Source: Jacaranda mimosifolia
Taxonomy: Eukaryota; Streptophyta; Magnoliopsida; Lamiales; Bignoniaceae
NCBI GenBank assembly: GCA_018894105.1
Contig: CM032128.1
Location: 18,643,001-18,707,000, forward strand
Direction: 5' to 3'
DNA: 64,000 nucleotides
The notes under the pieces were generated by a model. That model ran no database searches, was not told the origin of the DNA, and worked only from the letters and a program-made list of their open reading frames with translations. The position numbers were made by a program, and so were the translations under genes. This document shows, in pieces, positions 10,827 to 21,882 of this stretch (position 1 is its first letter; every line of letters starts with the position of its first letter).

Positions 10827-11775
10827 TATTAGAATGGTGCCCGGCAAGCCAATTAGATTGGCCTTGTAAAAGTTATTTCCTTGTAAAACAATTTTGATTG
10901 AATGATATTCTTTATATGGCCAACTTCATCTTATGCTTTATATTACTTCACTTGCATTTGGATGAAGCCCTTAGATCACACATGACCACGAGACTTGGTT
11001 TGATGACCATGGAATAAATCTTAAACAATCGTGATCTTAAATCTTCCAAGTCATAGGATCTTAAAAGACGAGGCATCTAAGATCCGGATAGACTTGCACT
11101 AACGATGCATAAATCCAAGAGTTGGATATTGCTCTGTTCCATGAGCACTCTGTATGAGATACGGGTGCATGTTAGTAGGTGCTTGTTAGAGAACAAGGCA
11201 CTGAAGACCCTATGGAGAATCCACTAAGTAGTGGTAGTGGCAAGTCGGTAGTGGTTAATTCTCCCGCTTACGCTAGTGCATATTATTAGTCCCCTGACTT
11301 GAGAATCCATGGTAACCTTGTGTCTGGTCCTCATGCTGTGACTCTTCCTTGACCACTTAACGGGTCTTTTAGGTTGAGGTTGGGTATGAGCTACTTGGTA
11401 TAGAGGTTTGTGAGATCCAAGATGGAATCCGACTCCTTACTTTTGTGAAGGGTGAATGCATCTTCTATATATTCTATAATGATCGATTCCAAGAAATACT
11501 TGCGTGGGGTGGTGTGACAATTTGGAAAAGGAGTTTTCCAAGGGTGGGGTCACACAAAGGAATCGAACATTGAGAATAGAGACACAGTATTGGGACTATT
11601 AGGGAGCCGACAAATATCTTGCCCTAGGCATCTTTCGGGAGATAGGAGACAGAAGGACCATATTTGCATGGTACGCGTAGAGCTATGATGGTTCTCAAAA
11701 ATATTCATTTTGGCCAATTAGTTGGGCTCCATGGGCTTGAGGTTGGATAACGACCATGGAGATTGGGTATTTTTC

Positions 11776-12357
11776 AATTAATGAGATTAATTAAATTGAG
11801 TCAATTAGTTTTAAAAGAGTTTTAAACTAAAATAAATATAAGATATTCAAAAGTCACAAAGCGTTGTGAGCCCATGTTCAATGAATGATAGAACCTATTG
11901 GGTCACACACAAAAGCCAAATAGCTTCCAAAATTGGTAGAACAATTTTCCAAGTGTTGGAAAAATCACCCCTTGGTGATCGATTTTCAAAGGTCCAATCC
12001 AATAGTCAATTTTGGTTTGATTAATTTAAATGTTAAATTAATCAACTAATTTAAGAGTTAAATTAGACCAATAATTAAGGAGTTAATTATTTGGTACCAT
12101 GTTGACCATCAATTGGACAAGTTGACTTAAAGAGTTAAGTTGACTAATTTAAACTTAAGAGTTAAGCTTATTTGATTTAAGAGTTAAATCAAAGGTTAAT
12201 TAATTAAATTAAAGTGTTTAATTTAATTAATGGGAAGAATACTTTTTGGAGGGAAAATTTAAATGAAGTGTTAATTTAAATTAACATCTTAATTAGTTTG
12301 GAATTAGATTCCAAATGAAATTGAAATGCATTTGAAATTCAAGTAAGACTTGAATTT
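11776..12357. repeat. Array of 11 short hairpin-forming palindromes
   Basis: Stem/loop/stem positions: 11776-11782/GAG/11786-11792; 11794-11799/G/11801-11806; 11806-11815/AGAG/11820-11829 (one mismatch); 12017-12029/ATG/12033-12045; 12046-12054/GAG/12058-12066; 12070-12078/GGAG/12083-12091; 12125-12130/AGAG/12135-12140; 12151-12158/GAG/12162-12169 (one mismatch); 12171-12180/GAG/12184-12193; 12199-12213/GTG/12217-12231; 12335-12344/AAG/12348-12357. All others are perfect. Stems are 6-15 bp and mostly A/T. Seven loops are GAG, AGAG or GGAG flanked by TTAA. There is also a 14-bp spacerless palindrome at 12271-12284. Confidence 0.85.
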
Positions 12358-12439
12358 AAATTTTGCCAACTTGGCGTGCCACTTGGGCGGTGACCTTGAG
12401 GAAGGTGTAATTCCAACTAGCATCACACCTTCCACCCTC

Positions 12440-12447
12440 TATATATA
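12440..12447 (+). promoter_or_regulatory. TATA box of the solo LTR
   Basis: TATATATA follows a GC-richer stretch (CTTCCACCCTC) and precedes a leader rich in CT runs, the usual U3/R arrangement. Confidence 0.55.
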
Positions 12448-13068
12448 GATATAGAGATCATGCAAAATTCGAAAATAGCTGCTGAAAGTGTGAGAATTAG
12501 ATTCTTGCATTCCCTCCAAAATCTCTCTCTCCATGCATTGCATCATGAGTTGAAGCTTTGCATTTCTTCTTCTTCGCAATCTGAAAATCGGCCTCTTCTA
12601 CCTCATTTTCTCCTCTCTAACTCCAGCTTCTAGTGAGGGGAAATTAGAATATTGTTTGGTGTGTGGATCGTATCAATAGAGGCAAGACGATTGACTTGCT
12701 CAGTTTTGGAGATCCACCTACAAAAGCTTCCAGTTGGTGAATTTTTTTGGAACGATACAGAATTATTTTTGGCTCCAAGTTTTCATAGTTGCTTCCACTA
12801 TGTATGGAGGTGTTCCAGATTTAATTTCATGAATTTTGGAGCAGTTTAGCCTGGGCGATCATTGCCATCTTTCCGCTGTGCCAGTTCCAGACAGTTTCTG
12901 GACTCGTGAGAGATAGTTGATCTTTTTCTTGATTTTGAGTACAAGAGGTAATTCTTCATCCTAATCCAAATCTATATTATTTCTAGATCCTTGGGAGCTT
13001 GAGTAGCTTAGTTAATTTCAAGCTTATGAAGTTTTGATTTTTTGATCCTATTGCTACTCTAGCCTTCA

Positions 13069-13073
13069 AGTGC
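13069..13073. repeat. Right target-site duplication of the nested solo LTR (AGTGC)
   Basis: Exact repeat of 10822-10826; the RT frame resumes directly after it. Confidence 0.9.
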
Positions 13074-14400
13074 ACATTCGGAGTTCGAGGAGGCAAGTTC
13101 CTGGGCCACATGGTCAGTCAGAGGGAGATCGAGGCGAACCCGCAGAAGATCCAGGCAGTTCTGGACATCACCCTGCCCCGAACTATTCGAGACATATAGT
13201 GCCTAATCGGCAGGATAAAAGCCCTTGGCAGATTTATTGCACAGTTGGCCAACAAAAGTCTTTCTTTCTTCAAAATCCTGAGAAATGCAAAAAAATTGGG
13301 GTTCCAATAGACCGAACAGTGTGACCGGGCTCTCATTGAACTGAAGCAATACCTCTCCTCACCACACATACTGGCCAAGCCCGAGTTGGGAGAAGTTTTT
13401 GCAACTCTACCCGGCCGTGTCCACAGCCTCAATCAGTTTAGTGTTGGCCTCGACGAGAGACGAAACTCACCAACCTGTTTATTACTGCAGTAAAGCCCTT
13501 GCGACCTAGAGATCGAGAAGTTTGCCCTTGCTCTCGTTACAGGAGCACGTAAGTTGCAACCTTACTTCCAATCTCATGCAATCATAATGCTGATGAATCA
13601 GCCATTAAAGTAGGTGCTGTCGAAGCCTGACACGTCAGGAAGACTCACTAAATAGGCCATCGAGCTTGGAGAGTTTGGCATCAAATTCTAGCCGCATATG
13701 GCCATAAAAACACACAGGTTTTGGCCGATGTTGTCGCAAAAAAGCTCAACCTCCCCAACCAGCTCAACCAGAACTCCTCCATTTGGACATTACAAGTTGA
13801 CGGTTCAGCAACCACCCGAGAGGTGGAATCGATGTTTCACTCCACTCCCCACTAGCCGAGGGGTATGATTTTGCAATAAAACTTGACTTCCTGATCACCA
13901 ACAACAAAGTAGAGTACGAAGCTCTCATAGCCGAGATGAACATGGCAGCAACATGGTGTGTCAAGCAGCTAGCCGCAATCACCGATTCCCAGCTGGTGGC
14001 AAAGCAGGTCGAAGGAAACTTCGAAGCCAAAGAAGCAAAGATAAGTCAGTACCTAACCGAGGTGAAACGGTTACAGCGATCGTTCAAAAGTTTCACCCTA
14101 AGCTAAGTACCTCGAGCAGAAAATGAGCGAGCAAACGTACTCTCAAAATTTGCTAGCTTGAGAAGAGGAACCAGAGAAAGAACCATAACATTCCTTATGG
14201 CCAGCAAACCATCTATCCATACTAGCGACCAGAATCTTGTCAGAAGCATTGAGGAGGTAGCTCCCTCCTGGCAAGACCCAATCAAGCTCTACTTAAGCCA
14301 ACGCATAATCCCTGATGATAAGAACGAGGCCCACAGACTCAGAGGGCAAGCAGCTAAGTTCGCCCTCAACAAGCACGGACAACCAAGTCCTTCATGAGAT
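13074..14400 (+). pseudogene. RT 3' part and RNase H of the Tat-type element
   Basis: Resumes TFGVRGGKFLGHMVSQR (RT connection motif), then SLSFFKILR. RNase H follows from about 13784: LQVDGSA (catalytic D), NNKVEYEALIAEMNMA (catalytic E), ITDSQLVAKQVEG (catalytic D) and VPRAENERANVLSKFA. Stops (for example 13198, 13855, 14105) and frameshifts break it. The domain order places it between RT and integrase. Confidence 0.85.
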
Positions 14401-15441
14401 TTATGCTAGCATTTATGGTAATCATTCCGAAGGTCGGTCCCTGTCCCAGAAAGTCATCTGATACGGATATTTTTTGCCCACTTTATTAAAGGATTCGGTC
14501 GACTTCGCTAGAAAGTGCCTTTCCTACCAACTTTACTCGAACATGTCGCACCAGCTCGTCGCGTTGATGGTAAACGTCCAGATCACATGGCCATTTGACC
14601 AGTGGGGGATCGACATAGTCGAATCTCTCCCAAAAATGTGTTGCTAATGAAAATTTATCATCGTTGCGTTCGAGTACTTTACTAAATAGGTCGAAGCGAA
14701 AGCAGTTCCAAAGATCATCGACGCAGCCATCAAGAGCTTCATCTGGAAGAATATAATCTGCCATTTCGGCTTGCCCAAGGTCCTGATCTCAGACAATGGG
14801 ACTCAATTTCAAAGCAAGAACACGAGAAAATAGTGCGAGTCCTTAGGAATCTGCCAGCACTTTACTTCTGTAGGAAACCCCTAGGCTAATGGTCAGACAG
14901 AGGTCACGAACAGAACAGTGATCGACCACTTCAAAGCTCAAATAAAAGGAACAAGAACGAGCTGGGCGGACGACCTCCCCGGGGTGCTGTGGGCATACAG
15001 AACCATACCTCGAACAGCCACAGGCCATAGCCCTTACAGCTTGGTCTACGGCTCCAAAAAAGTGATTTCATCCAAGCTGGTGTAACACACGGCTCGAGTG
15101 ATCCATTATAACCCGATCAGAAACACGACGAAAAGGGCCCCCGACCTCATCACCATTGATGAGATACGGCACATAGCCTACAACACAATATAAAATGATA
15201 CCAGTCAAAAATGATGAAACATTACAACAGAATAATTTGACCACATAGCTTCAAAGTCGGAGACCTAGTCCTTAAGAAAGCCGAAGTGTCAAGAAATGTG
15301 GGAAAACTTGACCCAAAATGGGAGGGGCCTTACTTCATGGTTAAAGTGTCAAAACACAACGTATACCGACTAGCAGACACGCGAGGCAACAAACTACCGC
15401 GACCTTGGAATGCTGTAAATCTAAAGAAATTCTATGTATAA
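14400..15441 (+). pseudogene. Integrase of the Tat-type element, broken
   Basis: Pieces include QWGIDIVESLP (first D), FIIVAFEYFTK, FGLPKVLISDNGTQF (second D), ANGQTEVTNRTV (catalytic E) and WADDLPGVLWAYRT. The C-terminal part reads FKVGDLVLKKAEVS, GKLDPKWEGPYFMVKV and ending VNLKKFYV with TAA at 15439-15441. Stops at about 14646, 14685 and 14832 break it. No chromodomain follows, in line with the Tat/Athila branch. Confidence 0.85.
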
Positions 15442-15514
15442 AAAAGACAATGGTCTCCATTGTATTTTTTCGCAGCAATGAAAATTTATGACACATCTCG
15501 CAAATACCTACTTA

Positions 15515-16000
15515 CACGAGTTGATCATTTACTGTCAATCCCATAGTTGACCAAGCAGGCTTCTAACTGCCAAGTCAAAGCTTCACAGCCAAGACCAAAT
15601 AAACGAGTTCATCTTTACTGTCAACTCCGTAGTTGACCAAGCGGGCTTCTAGCCACCAAGTTAAGGCTTAACAGCCAAGACCAAATAAATGAGTTCATGG
15701 TTTACTGTCGACCCCGTAGTCGACCAAGCAATCTTTCAGCCGCTAAGTCAAGGCTTCAGAGCCAAGATCAAATAAACGACTTCATCGTTTACTGTCGACC
15801 CCATAGTCCACCAAGCAAGCTTCTAGCTGCCAAGTCAAGGCTTCACAGCCAAGACCAAATAAACCAATTGATTGTCTACTATCAACCACGAAGTTGACCT
15901 AGCAGGCTTCCAACTGCCAAGACAAGGCTTCACAATCAAGTTTGAGCAAATGATTTGATCGATTGCAATCGACCCCACAGTCGATCAAAAGGACCTCTAG
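15515..16000 (+). repeat. About 87-bp tandem repeats in the Tat-type element
   Basis: The landmark ACTGTC(A/G)A at 15531, 15617, 15704 and 15791, and its variant at 15878, gives spacings of 86, 87, 87 and 87 bp. A weak sixth copy starts near 15964. Each unit contains a GTAGT(C/T)GACC-type palindromic half and AGCCAAGACCAAATAAAC. Tandem repeats between integrase and 3' LTR are typical of Tat-lineage elements. Confidence 0.88.
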
Positions 16001-16285
16001 CTAATAAATTGAAGATGCATAACGTGAATTAAAGTGTGTGTTGGTTTAGGTCATTAGGGTTCATTCGACGATGATCTTGAACTAATTTTACCAAAATTCG
16101 ACTGCACAAAAGCAACTCAACATGCAAGGACAACCTTCGTTAAACTAAATTGCTTACTCAAGAACAATTGTGATTCGACAAAATAAATATGTTAAAGCAG
16201 CAAAAAAGAATACTTCATTCACGTAATCATTCTCAATTACAACTGTTTAAAAAAATGGAATGAAAAATATATCAGAAGAAGAGCA

Positions 16286-18954
16286 TCAGCTCGACCCAGT
16301 GCCCTCATCGTGCCCCCCTCGAGTGCCCTCATCAATTGCTTGGTTGAGCTCATCGCTTGAGGGAATGGGAACCACCGCAGGGCTATCCACTCTCAGCTCG
16401 GGCATCGCAACAGCAACAGAGGCAGCGGCTGTCGCCGGTCGAGAAGGCCCCACCTCGTCAGCTAAGAAACCTCCCCCGGATGGAGAAAAGTACTCCGCAG
16501 CATCAACTATGCTATCCCAAAGCTCGAATGCAAAGTCATTCGCAAAGGTAAACTCCTTTGCCACCTCATCTAACTTCTTCGCCACCTCGGCTGCCTTTTT
16601 TTGCACCTTGATCAAGGGCACAGCAAGTGAAGCCTCTGTAACCCCCTCAACCTCTACAGCCTCTCAACCCCAGGAGCCTCCGCAGCTCTCTCTTCAGCAT
16701 CGGCCATCCTGTCTTCAGGTACGGCTGCAACTACTCGTCCAGGATGGGACTGATGCGATCCTATCCTTAGGTCAAAAAGAATAGCCCAGGAACTGCAATT
16801 GCTTGATCATCTTCTTGAATGCATTCTGAGCGTCGTCTAAAGAGAACACAATGCTCGCATCTTGGAATACCGAGCATAGCATAAACTGTTGCACGGCCTC
16901 TCATCACATTAACGACAGGTTTTTGAAGAATTCAGCCTGAGCCTCCTCGAGTGCCGCCTTTCGACCAACTGACTAACCAGACTTGTAACCGTGCTGCACA
17001 TCCATTTGGGTCTGGTTGAGCAGCTCGTCTATTCTGGTTTTTTCTTCAAAGGAGGTGACCAGCTGACTATCTTTCAGTCGTAGTTGATTATTGAGCTCTC
17101 GACCTCTTTGGTCAGCTCTTCGACCTTAGTTTGTGAAGACTCGAGCTGAGCCTTCAAAGTCTCCATGTCACCGCCCTCTTGTAGGTGCTCACGGTCGGCA
17201 AGGGCCAGTTCGAACCTCCTATAGAAATGGTAGCCCAACTGGCCCACCTGAAAAATAGAATTCCCGATAAGAGAGCAATATTCGACCTACAAATAAAATT
17301 CAATAATACAGCTTATCAATCAGAATCTTACCATATTTGAGTGATAAGCTAGAGTGCGGCATCCTGGCTTAGCCCCATCAACTTCTTCTGGTTAGACGTA
17401 AACAATCAGGCCATCATCACCTTTAGCGGAACAGCCCCGCTCGACCCTGTCGTTTCCATTGAGTATAAATAATGAACAACCATGCTCGGCTCCGTTCTGA
17501 ACCTCAGCGATGGCAGTTTGGGCAGCTGGAATAGCACGTCATCCCCGCGCTGGCCGAGCAAGTTGTATCCAGAGGGTTTGCCCGACTCCAAGGATCTCCC
17601 TCTGCCCCTCTCGACCGTCGTTCTTTTAGTAGCAGGTCTAGTCTGTTCGACCACGGGCCTTTTGCCCCGATCTGCAAGGCTGCTTCCTAAGGTCGCCACG
17701 GGCTGAGTGGGCGATGATGAAGGCATCATCGCCTCAAGTTGGGGTGCCGCAACTAGAACAACCCCTCGACAGGCTGCTGCAGCTAAACGACCCTGCTCAT
17801 TTTTCTCGGCCCTCGCCAAAGCTTCAGCTCTTGAGCGGTTCATGATTTCATCTCGATATGCCAAGCAGCATAAAAATAAAGGGTTAAAATCGAGTAGAAA
17901 AATAGATAAAAATAACGAATCATTGACAACACAGTCCACCTAGTCAATTGTCTGCTGGCATGTCCAGCTGGGCTGGTGATAACCCAGCTAACACCAAACT
18001 TCTTTCCTCGATAAATACCAAGACCTCTACCTGACCAAACTCAACTAGGTCCTGGATGAAGGTGTTAGGCTAAGTTGGGGTCAGGTCACCCAGCATCTCG
18101 ACATGACCCTTCCACCACCCCCTCAAAATATTAAAAACCCCGGTGACTCAAGCATACAAATAACATTTTTTCCACTCTTGCCCATAGGAAGAAGTCAGGG
18201 TGACAAGAAATTTACAACGAGGTCGAGTAGTGAGATAATAAAAACCCGACTCATCGGTGCTACCTGACTTTCGAGATATCAAAAGGTTAAAAAGGTTCGA
18301 GAAGTTTTCAAAATTGGTAGGCTGGTTGAATATATGCATTAGAACAACAAAGCTGTAAATGGTAGAGAAAAATTCGCAGTAGTTGGGTTATGCACACTTC
18401 TAAACCCCTAAGCAGGTCGACTACAGGACCACCTAAGGAGAACCTAAGACCACATCTAAAGGCATCCTCGAACACAGTTATACACCCAATCGGGGGTCAA
18501 TGCATCTGACCAGAGGGCCCAAGCATTAAAAGTTCATACTCTTCGAAGATATAATACAGCTGCCTAATGCGCCTTAGGCCGGCAGGGGTGATCGTAAACA
18601 CTATTTCGCTATAGTGGTTGGGGGTAAATAATCGACCGCGCGACAAGGGAGCCTGACTTAGCCCAACTTTAACCCTCCCCCACTAGCGCGATCGTTGCTC
18701 GAGCTACTGGAGCTCAAACTATTATCAGACAAGCTACTCGACTCCTCTGATAAACCCCCAAGCCTATCATAATGAGTAACCTTGCTATCCCTACCATGAC
18801 TACCCTCAGAATCAGACAAACGCAATATTTCTAGAGCAAAAGAAGAACGCCAAGGAAAACGAATGAAGAAACTTACTCTTTGTCGATGAACAATAAGGTA
18901 TAATATAGTAGCAGAAAAAACAGCTGGCTCAAAGCTCGACCAGACGCAAAGCAA
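16286..18954 (-). pseudogene. Antisense ORF (putative gypsy-type transposase family), broken
   Basis: On the - strand, 18954-18658 reads MLCVWSSFEPAVFS, then RLSDSEGSHG and a Ser-rich stretch. Continuing to about 18280 it reads IVFTITPAGLRRIRQLYYIF, FEDAFRCGLRFSLGGPVVDL and LLRGLEVCITQL. This resembles the Pfam family Transposase_28 (putative gypsy type transposon, PF04195). Further pieces lie at 17939-17406 (MNRSRAEALARAEKNEQG, basic and Pro-rich) and 16621-16286 (MPLIKVQKKAAEVAKKLDEV), a coiled-coil-like end. Stops and frame changes separate them. Antisense ORFs here are known in Grande and Retand; their role is unresolved. Confidence 0.72.
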
Positions 18955-19186
18955 TAAAAGTAAAAATGAGTACTTTAACCGCGCCTATTTATAGGCACCC
19001 GAGCGCGGGAACCCAAGCGATTGTAATAATGGTATAACCACCGTTTGGCGCCACACCCGGCACGATGTAACTGTCCCATTAAATGAGCCAAACCTTAGTC
19101 AATTTTCAAAAACCTTCATCGACGAACCCACACAACTACATAAGACTACTCCTCAATCATTCTCGTCGATCATCTCGTTCAGCATT

Positions 19187-19200
19187 GGAAAGTGGGAGGG
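19187..19200 (+). other. Polypurine tract of the Tat-type element
   Basis: GGAAAGTGGGAGGG lies 5 bp before the 3' LTR, the expected place for the plus-strand primer. Confidence 0.85.
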
Positions 19201-19205
19201 ACTTA

Positions 19206-19982
19206 TGATATGGGATAGCCCAATAGGCTTGGCCCAAAGACCACAGACCCAAAGATGTAGCATCGGGCCCATCTTATCCTTAGGGCCCAATTGTGTTACC
19301 GACTTTAGATGACCTCGATCGACCAAACAGATCGACCTGTCATACTGGCTTCAAGGATCAGGCCACATGCTAAGATCGCTGGTCAATTATTCGACCATGA
19401 CGCTTGGCCAACTCTTACGCAGTGTGCCAACCCATAGTAAGGTCGACCCTACTACCTACCAGGGAGGTCGATTCAGCACAGAATCAACTCTTTGCCGCAT
19501 TAAATGCCCTAACAGGTAGCATGTCTCCGCATGAAATGCACGTGCCGCCCCAATACCACCCACATTGCTGCACTGGGCAGGAAGCGTGTCTACAGTATAC
19601 TATTCTGCCCATGAAACCTAGAGATATAGCCACCTGGAATAGTACAGGAATAGGAGATGACCTAAGGCCCTCATGCAAGGACAAGGATTTTCCCTGTATG
19701 TTAAGGGCATTTCAGACAAATCCCCAATAGGAAAAGGCTATAAATACCTCCCCTCCAGCCTTACTGAAGGTATGCCATTCTCTACAAAAAGCCCTTACTC
19801 TGCTACTTATCATATCTAGTCAATCCCATACTAACTTGAGCGTCGGAGTGCCTCCCTCGGCTAGCATGACGTTTGCTCGTGATTGCAGGACTCAGCTCAA
19901 TTACATTCATAAATCGACCAGAGTGGTCGAACCTTTCCAATCTATGATCTGATCTAGTTACAAGCAGATTTCACCCTCATCA
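19206..19982 (+). repeat. 3' LTR of the Tat-type element
   Basis: Starts TGATATGGGATAG and ends CACCCTCATCA, matching the 5' LTR throughout with scattered changes. It keeps the TG...CA ends. Its TATA box is TATAAATA at 19739-19746. Confidence 0.92.
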
Positions 19983-19987
19983 CTATC
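19983..19987. repeat. 3' target-site duplication of the Tat-type element (CTATC)
   Basis: Exact copy of 6890-6894. After it the LINE ORF1 frame resumes (TCT CTT AAA). Confidence 0.9.
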
Positions 19988-21073
19988 TCTTAAAGAAGAG
20001 GAAGATAGTGGCCTAGAGATTGAGGACCTCTAAAAAGAAGCCCCTAAGGAGCCTCAATGGACAGTAGGTGGGAGATTCTTGACAGATCGCTCAATAAACA
20101 CTCTTGTTGCTCCATGACATCCAGTCATGGGAGTGTGCATTAAAGAGGTTAGCCTGATGTTGTATCTATTTCAATTCTTCCATGAATTAGACATGAAAAG
20201 GATGTTGGACAGCGGCCCTTGGACTTTTGATAATCGTTTTCTTCTTTGTAAACATCTTCAACCTTGTGATGAGCCTCAAAAAGTTCAGCCATTCCATACT
20301 ATTTTCTGGGTTCAGATCCATGATTTGCCTATGGTTTTATGTCGGAAAGAGTATATAGAGAAGTAGGTAATTACATCAGTAGGTTTGTGGAGTTGGATTA
20401 GAATAATTTTAATGGTGTTTGGCGCCCATATATGCATATTAGAGTTGAATTTGACATCAGACTACCATTGAAATGCAAGATGAAAATCAAGAAAGCTGGC
20501 GGCGAGTGGGTCTGGATAAATTTTAAATATATGTGGAAAGATTGGTCATAATGAGAAATTCTGTGAGCTTTTGTTCAATCAACCTGAGAATAAATTGGAG
20601 AAATTGTATGGACCATGGCTTCGAGCTTCCAACAGACGTACGCAGAATCAGATAGGGGAAAGATGGCTCTGAGCGGATAGGATAGAAGATTGAAATGATC
20701 AATCCCGATTAAGAGAAGATGATGTTCCAATTGGAAAGAAAAGCACCCCGACAAAGTCGAATTTTCAACGCATTGCAAAAGGAAAGAAAATAATAATTAA
20801 TATTAAGGAAAGCAATCCAGGTGCTAATTATTGAAAGAAGCCAATGATTGTGGAATTGAGTAATAGCCAGTCAAGTAAGGAAATTAACAGAGATGGTGAT
20901 GAAGAGGTAATGCTTAATGATGGCCGTGTAGTGATGGATAGAAAGCGCCGAAGAATGGAGGTTTTTGACAATAGTAATAATATGTGGATATTTAATGGAC
21001 GTTTTCTCCAAAATTACCCAGAAGAAAGTTTGGGCCAAAAAAACTACTTAGAGATGGGTTTGGGTCCCCAAAC
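19988..21073 (+). pseudogene. LINE ORF1 (DUF4283 plus zinc knuckle), continuation
   Basis: Reads SLKEEEDSGLEIEDL, then a DUF4283-like domain (FFHELDMKRMLDSGPWTFDN, VQPFHTIFWVQIHDLPM). In another frame come GVWRPYMHIRVEFDIRLPL and KIKKAGGEWVWINFKY, then the CX2CX4HX4C knuckle ICGKIGHNEKFC (partly deleted at its start), then YGPWLRASNRR. This is the ORF1/gag-like protein of plant L1-clade LINEs, which binds RNA. A stop after EDL, frameshifts and a short deletion near 20530 disable it. It ends where the hAT element begins. Confidence 0.85.
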
Positions 21074-21293
21074 TCAGGGTTAGGCATTTTGGGTTTCAGG
21101 TTTCGGGTGCTCAACCGGGCCCGATAGAGAGTCAACAACTAAAACCCTATCAATCGGGTTTAATCCGGTACCCAGATACCCAGTTCTCTGAAATTGGGCC
21201 GGGATTCGGGTAATGAATTCGAGCCCGGTTGGGTACCGAGTACCCGATTGAAAATTATTTTAAAAAAAAACTACTTAAAAAAAATGAAGGCTT

Positions 21294-21324
21294 AAAACAG
21301 AGGCAGAGTTTCTGCCTCTGTTTT
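21294..21324. repeat. Perfect 14-bp hairpin in the hAT leader
   Basis: The arm AAAACAGAGGCAGA (21294-21307) and its exact complement (21311-21324) flank a GTT loop. It lies just after the subterminal repeats, in the putative 5' UTR exon. Confidence 0.8.
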
Positions 21325-21882
21325 TAGCACTTCTCTCCCCAGTCCCCCCGCCCCTATTTTCTTTTTCCCACCCGTCCATCCTCTTCTCTCCAGTTGTCGC
21401 CACTGTCCACCGACCACCACCGCCCGCCACCTATTAGGTAGAATATTTAATATTATTTGTATTTATTTGTTATGTAATAAAATTTTTAGTTTAGGGGTTT
21501 TCTTGATAAAATTTAGATTTTTTTAGTTTTTCACTTTTCTTGTAAATTTTTTGTATATTCATGTATATTAGGATCTACTATTACATATTATAAATGTATT
21601 TGTTAATTATTTAATTTTTTAGTTTATTGGTTGGGTGGAGGATTTAGTTTTTATATGAATGAATGATTTGCTTTTATTTTAATTTTTCCTCTATTTTTAT
21701 GAATGAATTTGATCTTTCAATTTGTTATCTTATTTTTTAATTTTAATTTTTATTATCTATTAATTTTTTAAATTGATATATAATAAAAATAAGTATCAAG
21801 TATAGAAAAATTATTTTTTTATTAATTGCATTGTAGGGACTCATCCAAATTACCGAATTAACGTATCCCCTCAGAAAGTGAA

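Larger units (their letters stand above)
10827..13068 (+). mobile_element. 2.24-kb solo LTR nested in the reverse transcriptase
   Basis: It starts TATTAGAATGG and ends GCCTTCA, flanked by AGTGC on both sides. The TG start is changed to TA. No internal protein-coding region, primer-binding site or second LTR copy is seen, so it is a solo LTR left by recombination. Orientation + is inferred from a TATA box (TATATATA, 12440-12447) about 620 bp before the end, followed by a transcribed-looking CT-rich leader. It contains a striking palindrome array at 11776-12357 (separate entry). The parent family is not identified. Confidence 0.82.
6895..19982 (+). mobile_element. Ty3-gypsy LTR retrotransposon, Tat-type, degenerate
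   Basis: Order: 5' LTR (6895-7679), primer-binding site, gag, protease, reverse transcriptase, RNase H, integrase, tandem repeats, a long antisense ORF region, polypurine tract, 3' LTR (19206-19982). The gag-PR-RT-RH-INT order makes it Ty3-gypsy. Tandem repeats and an antisense ORF between integrase and 3' LTR are known in Tat-lineage elements such as Grande and Retand, so Tat is the best assignment. The LTRs differ visibly by substitutions and small indels, and every ORF has stops or frameshifts, so it is old and inactive. It sits in codon 8 of a LINE ORF1 and contains a nested solo LTR. Confidence 0.92.

Noticed and set aside
10827..13068. Host intron or gene within the retrotransposon
   Set aside because: The flanking AGTGC duplication, restored RT frame and TATA/leader layout identify a solo LTR. 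The only frame (12652-12849) has no family features.
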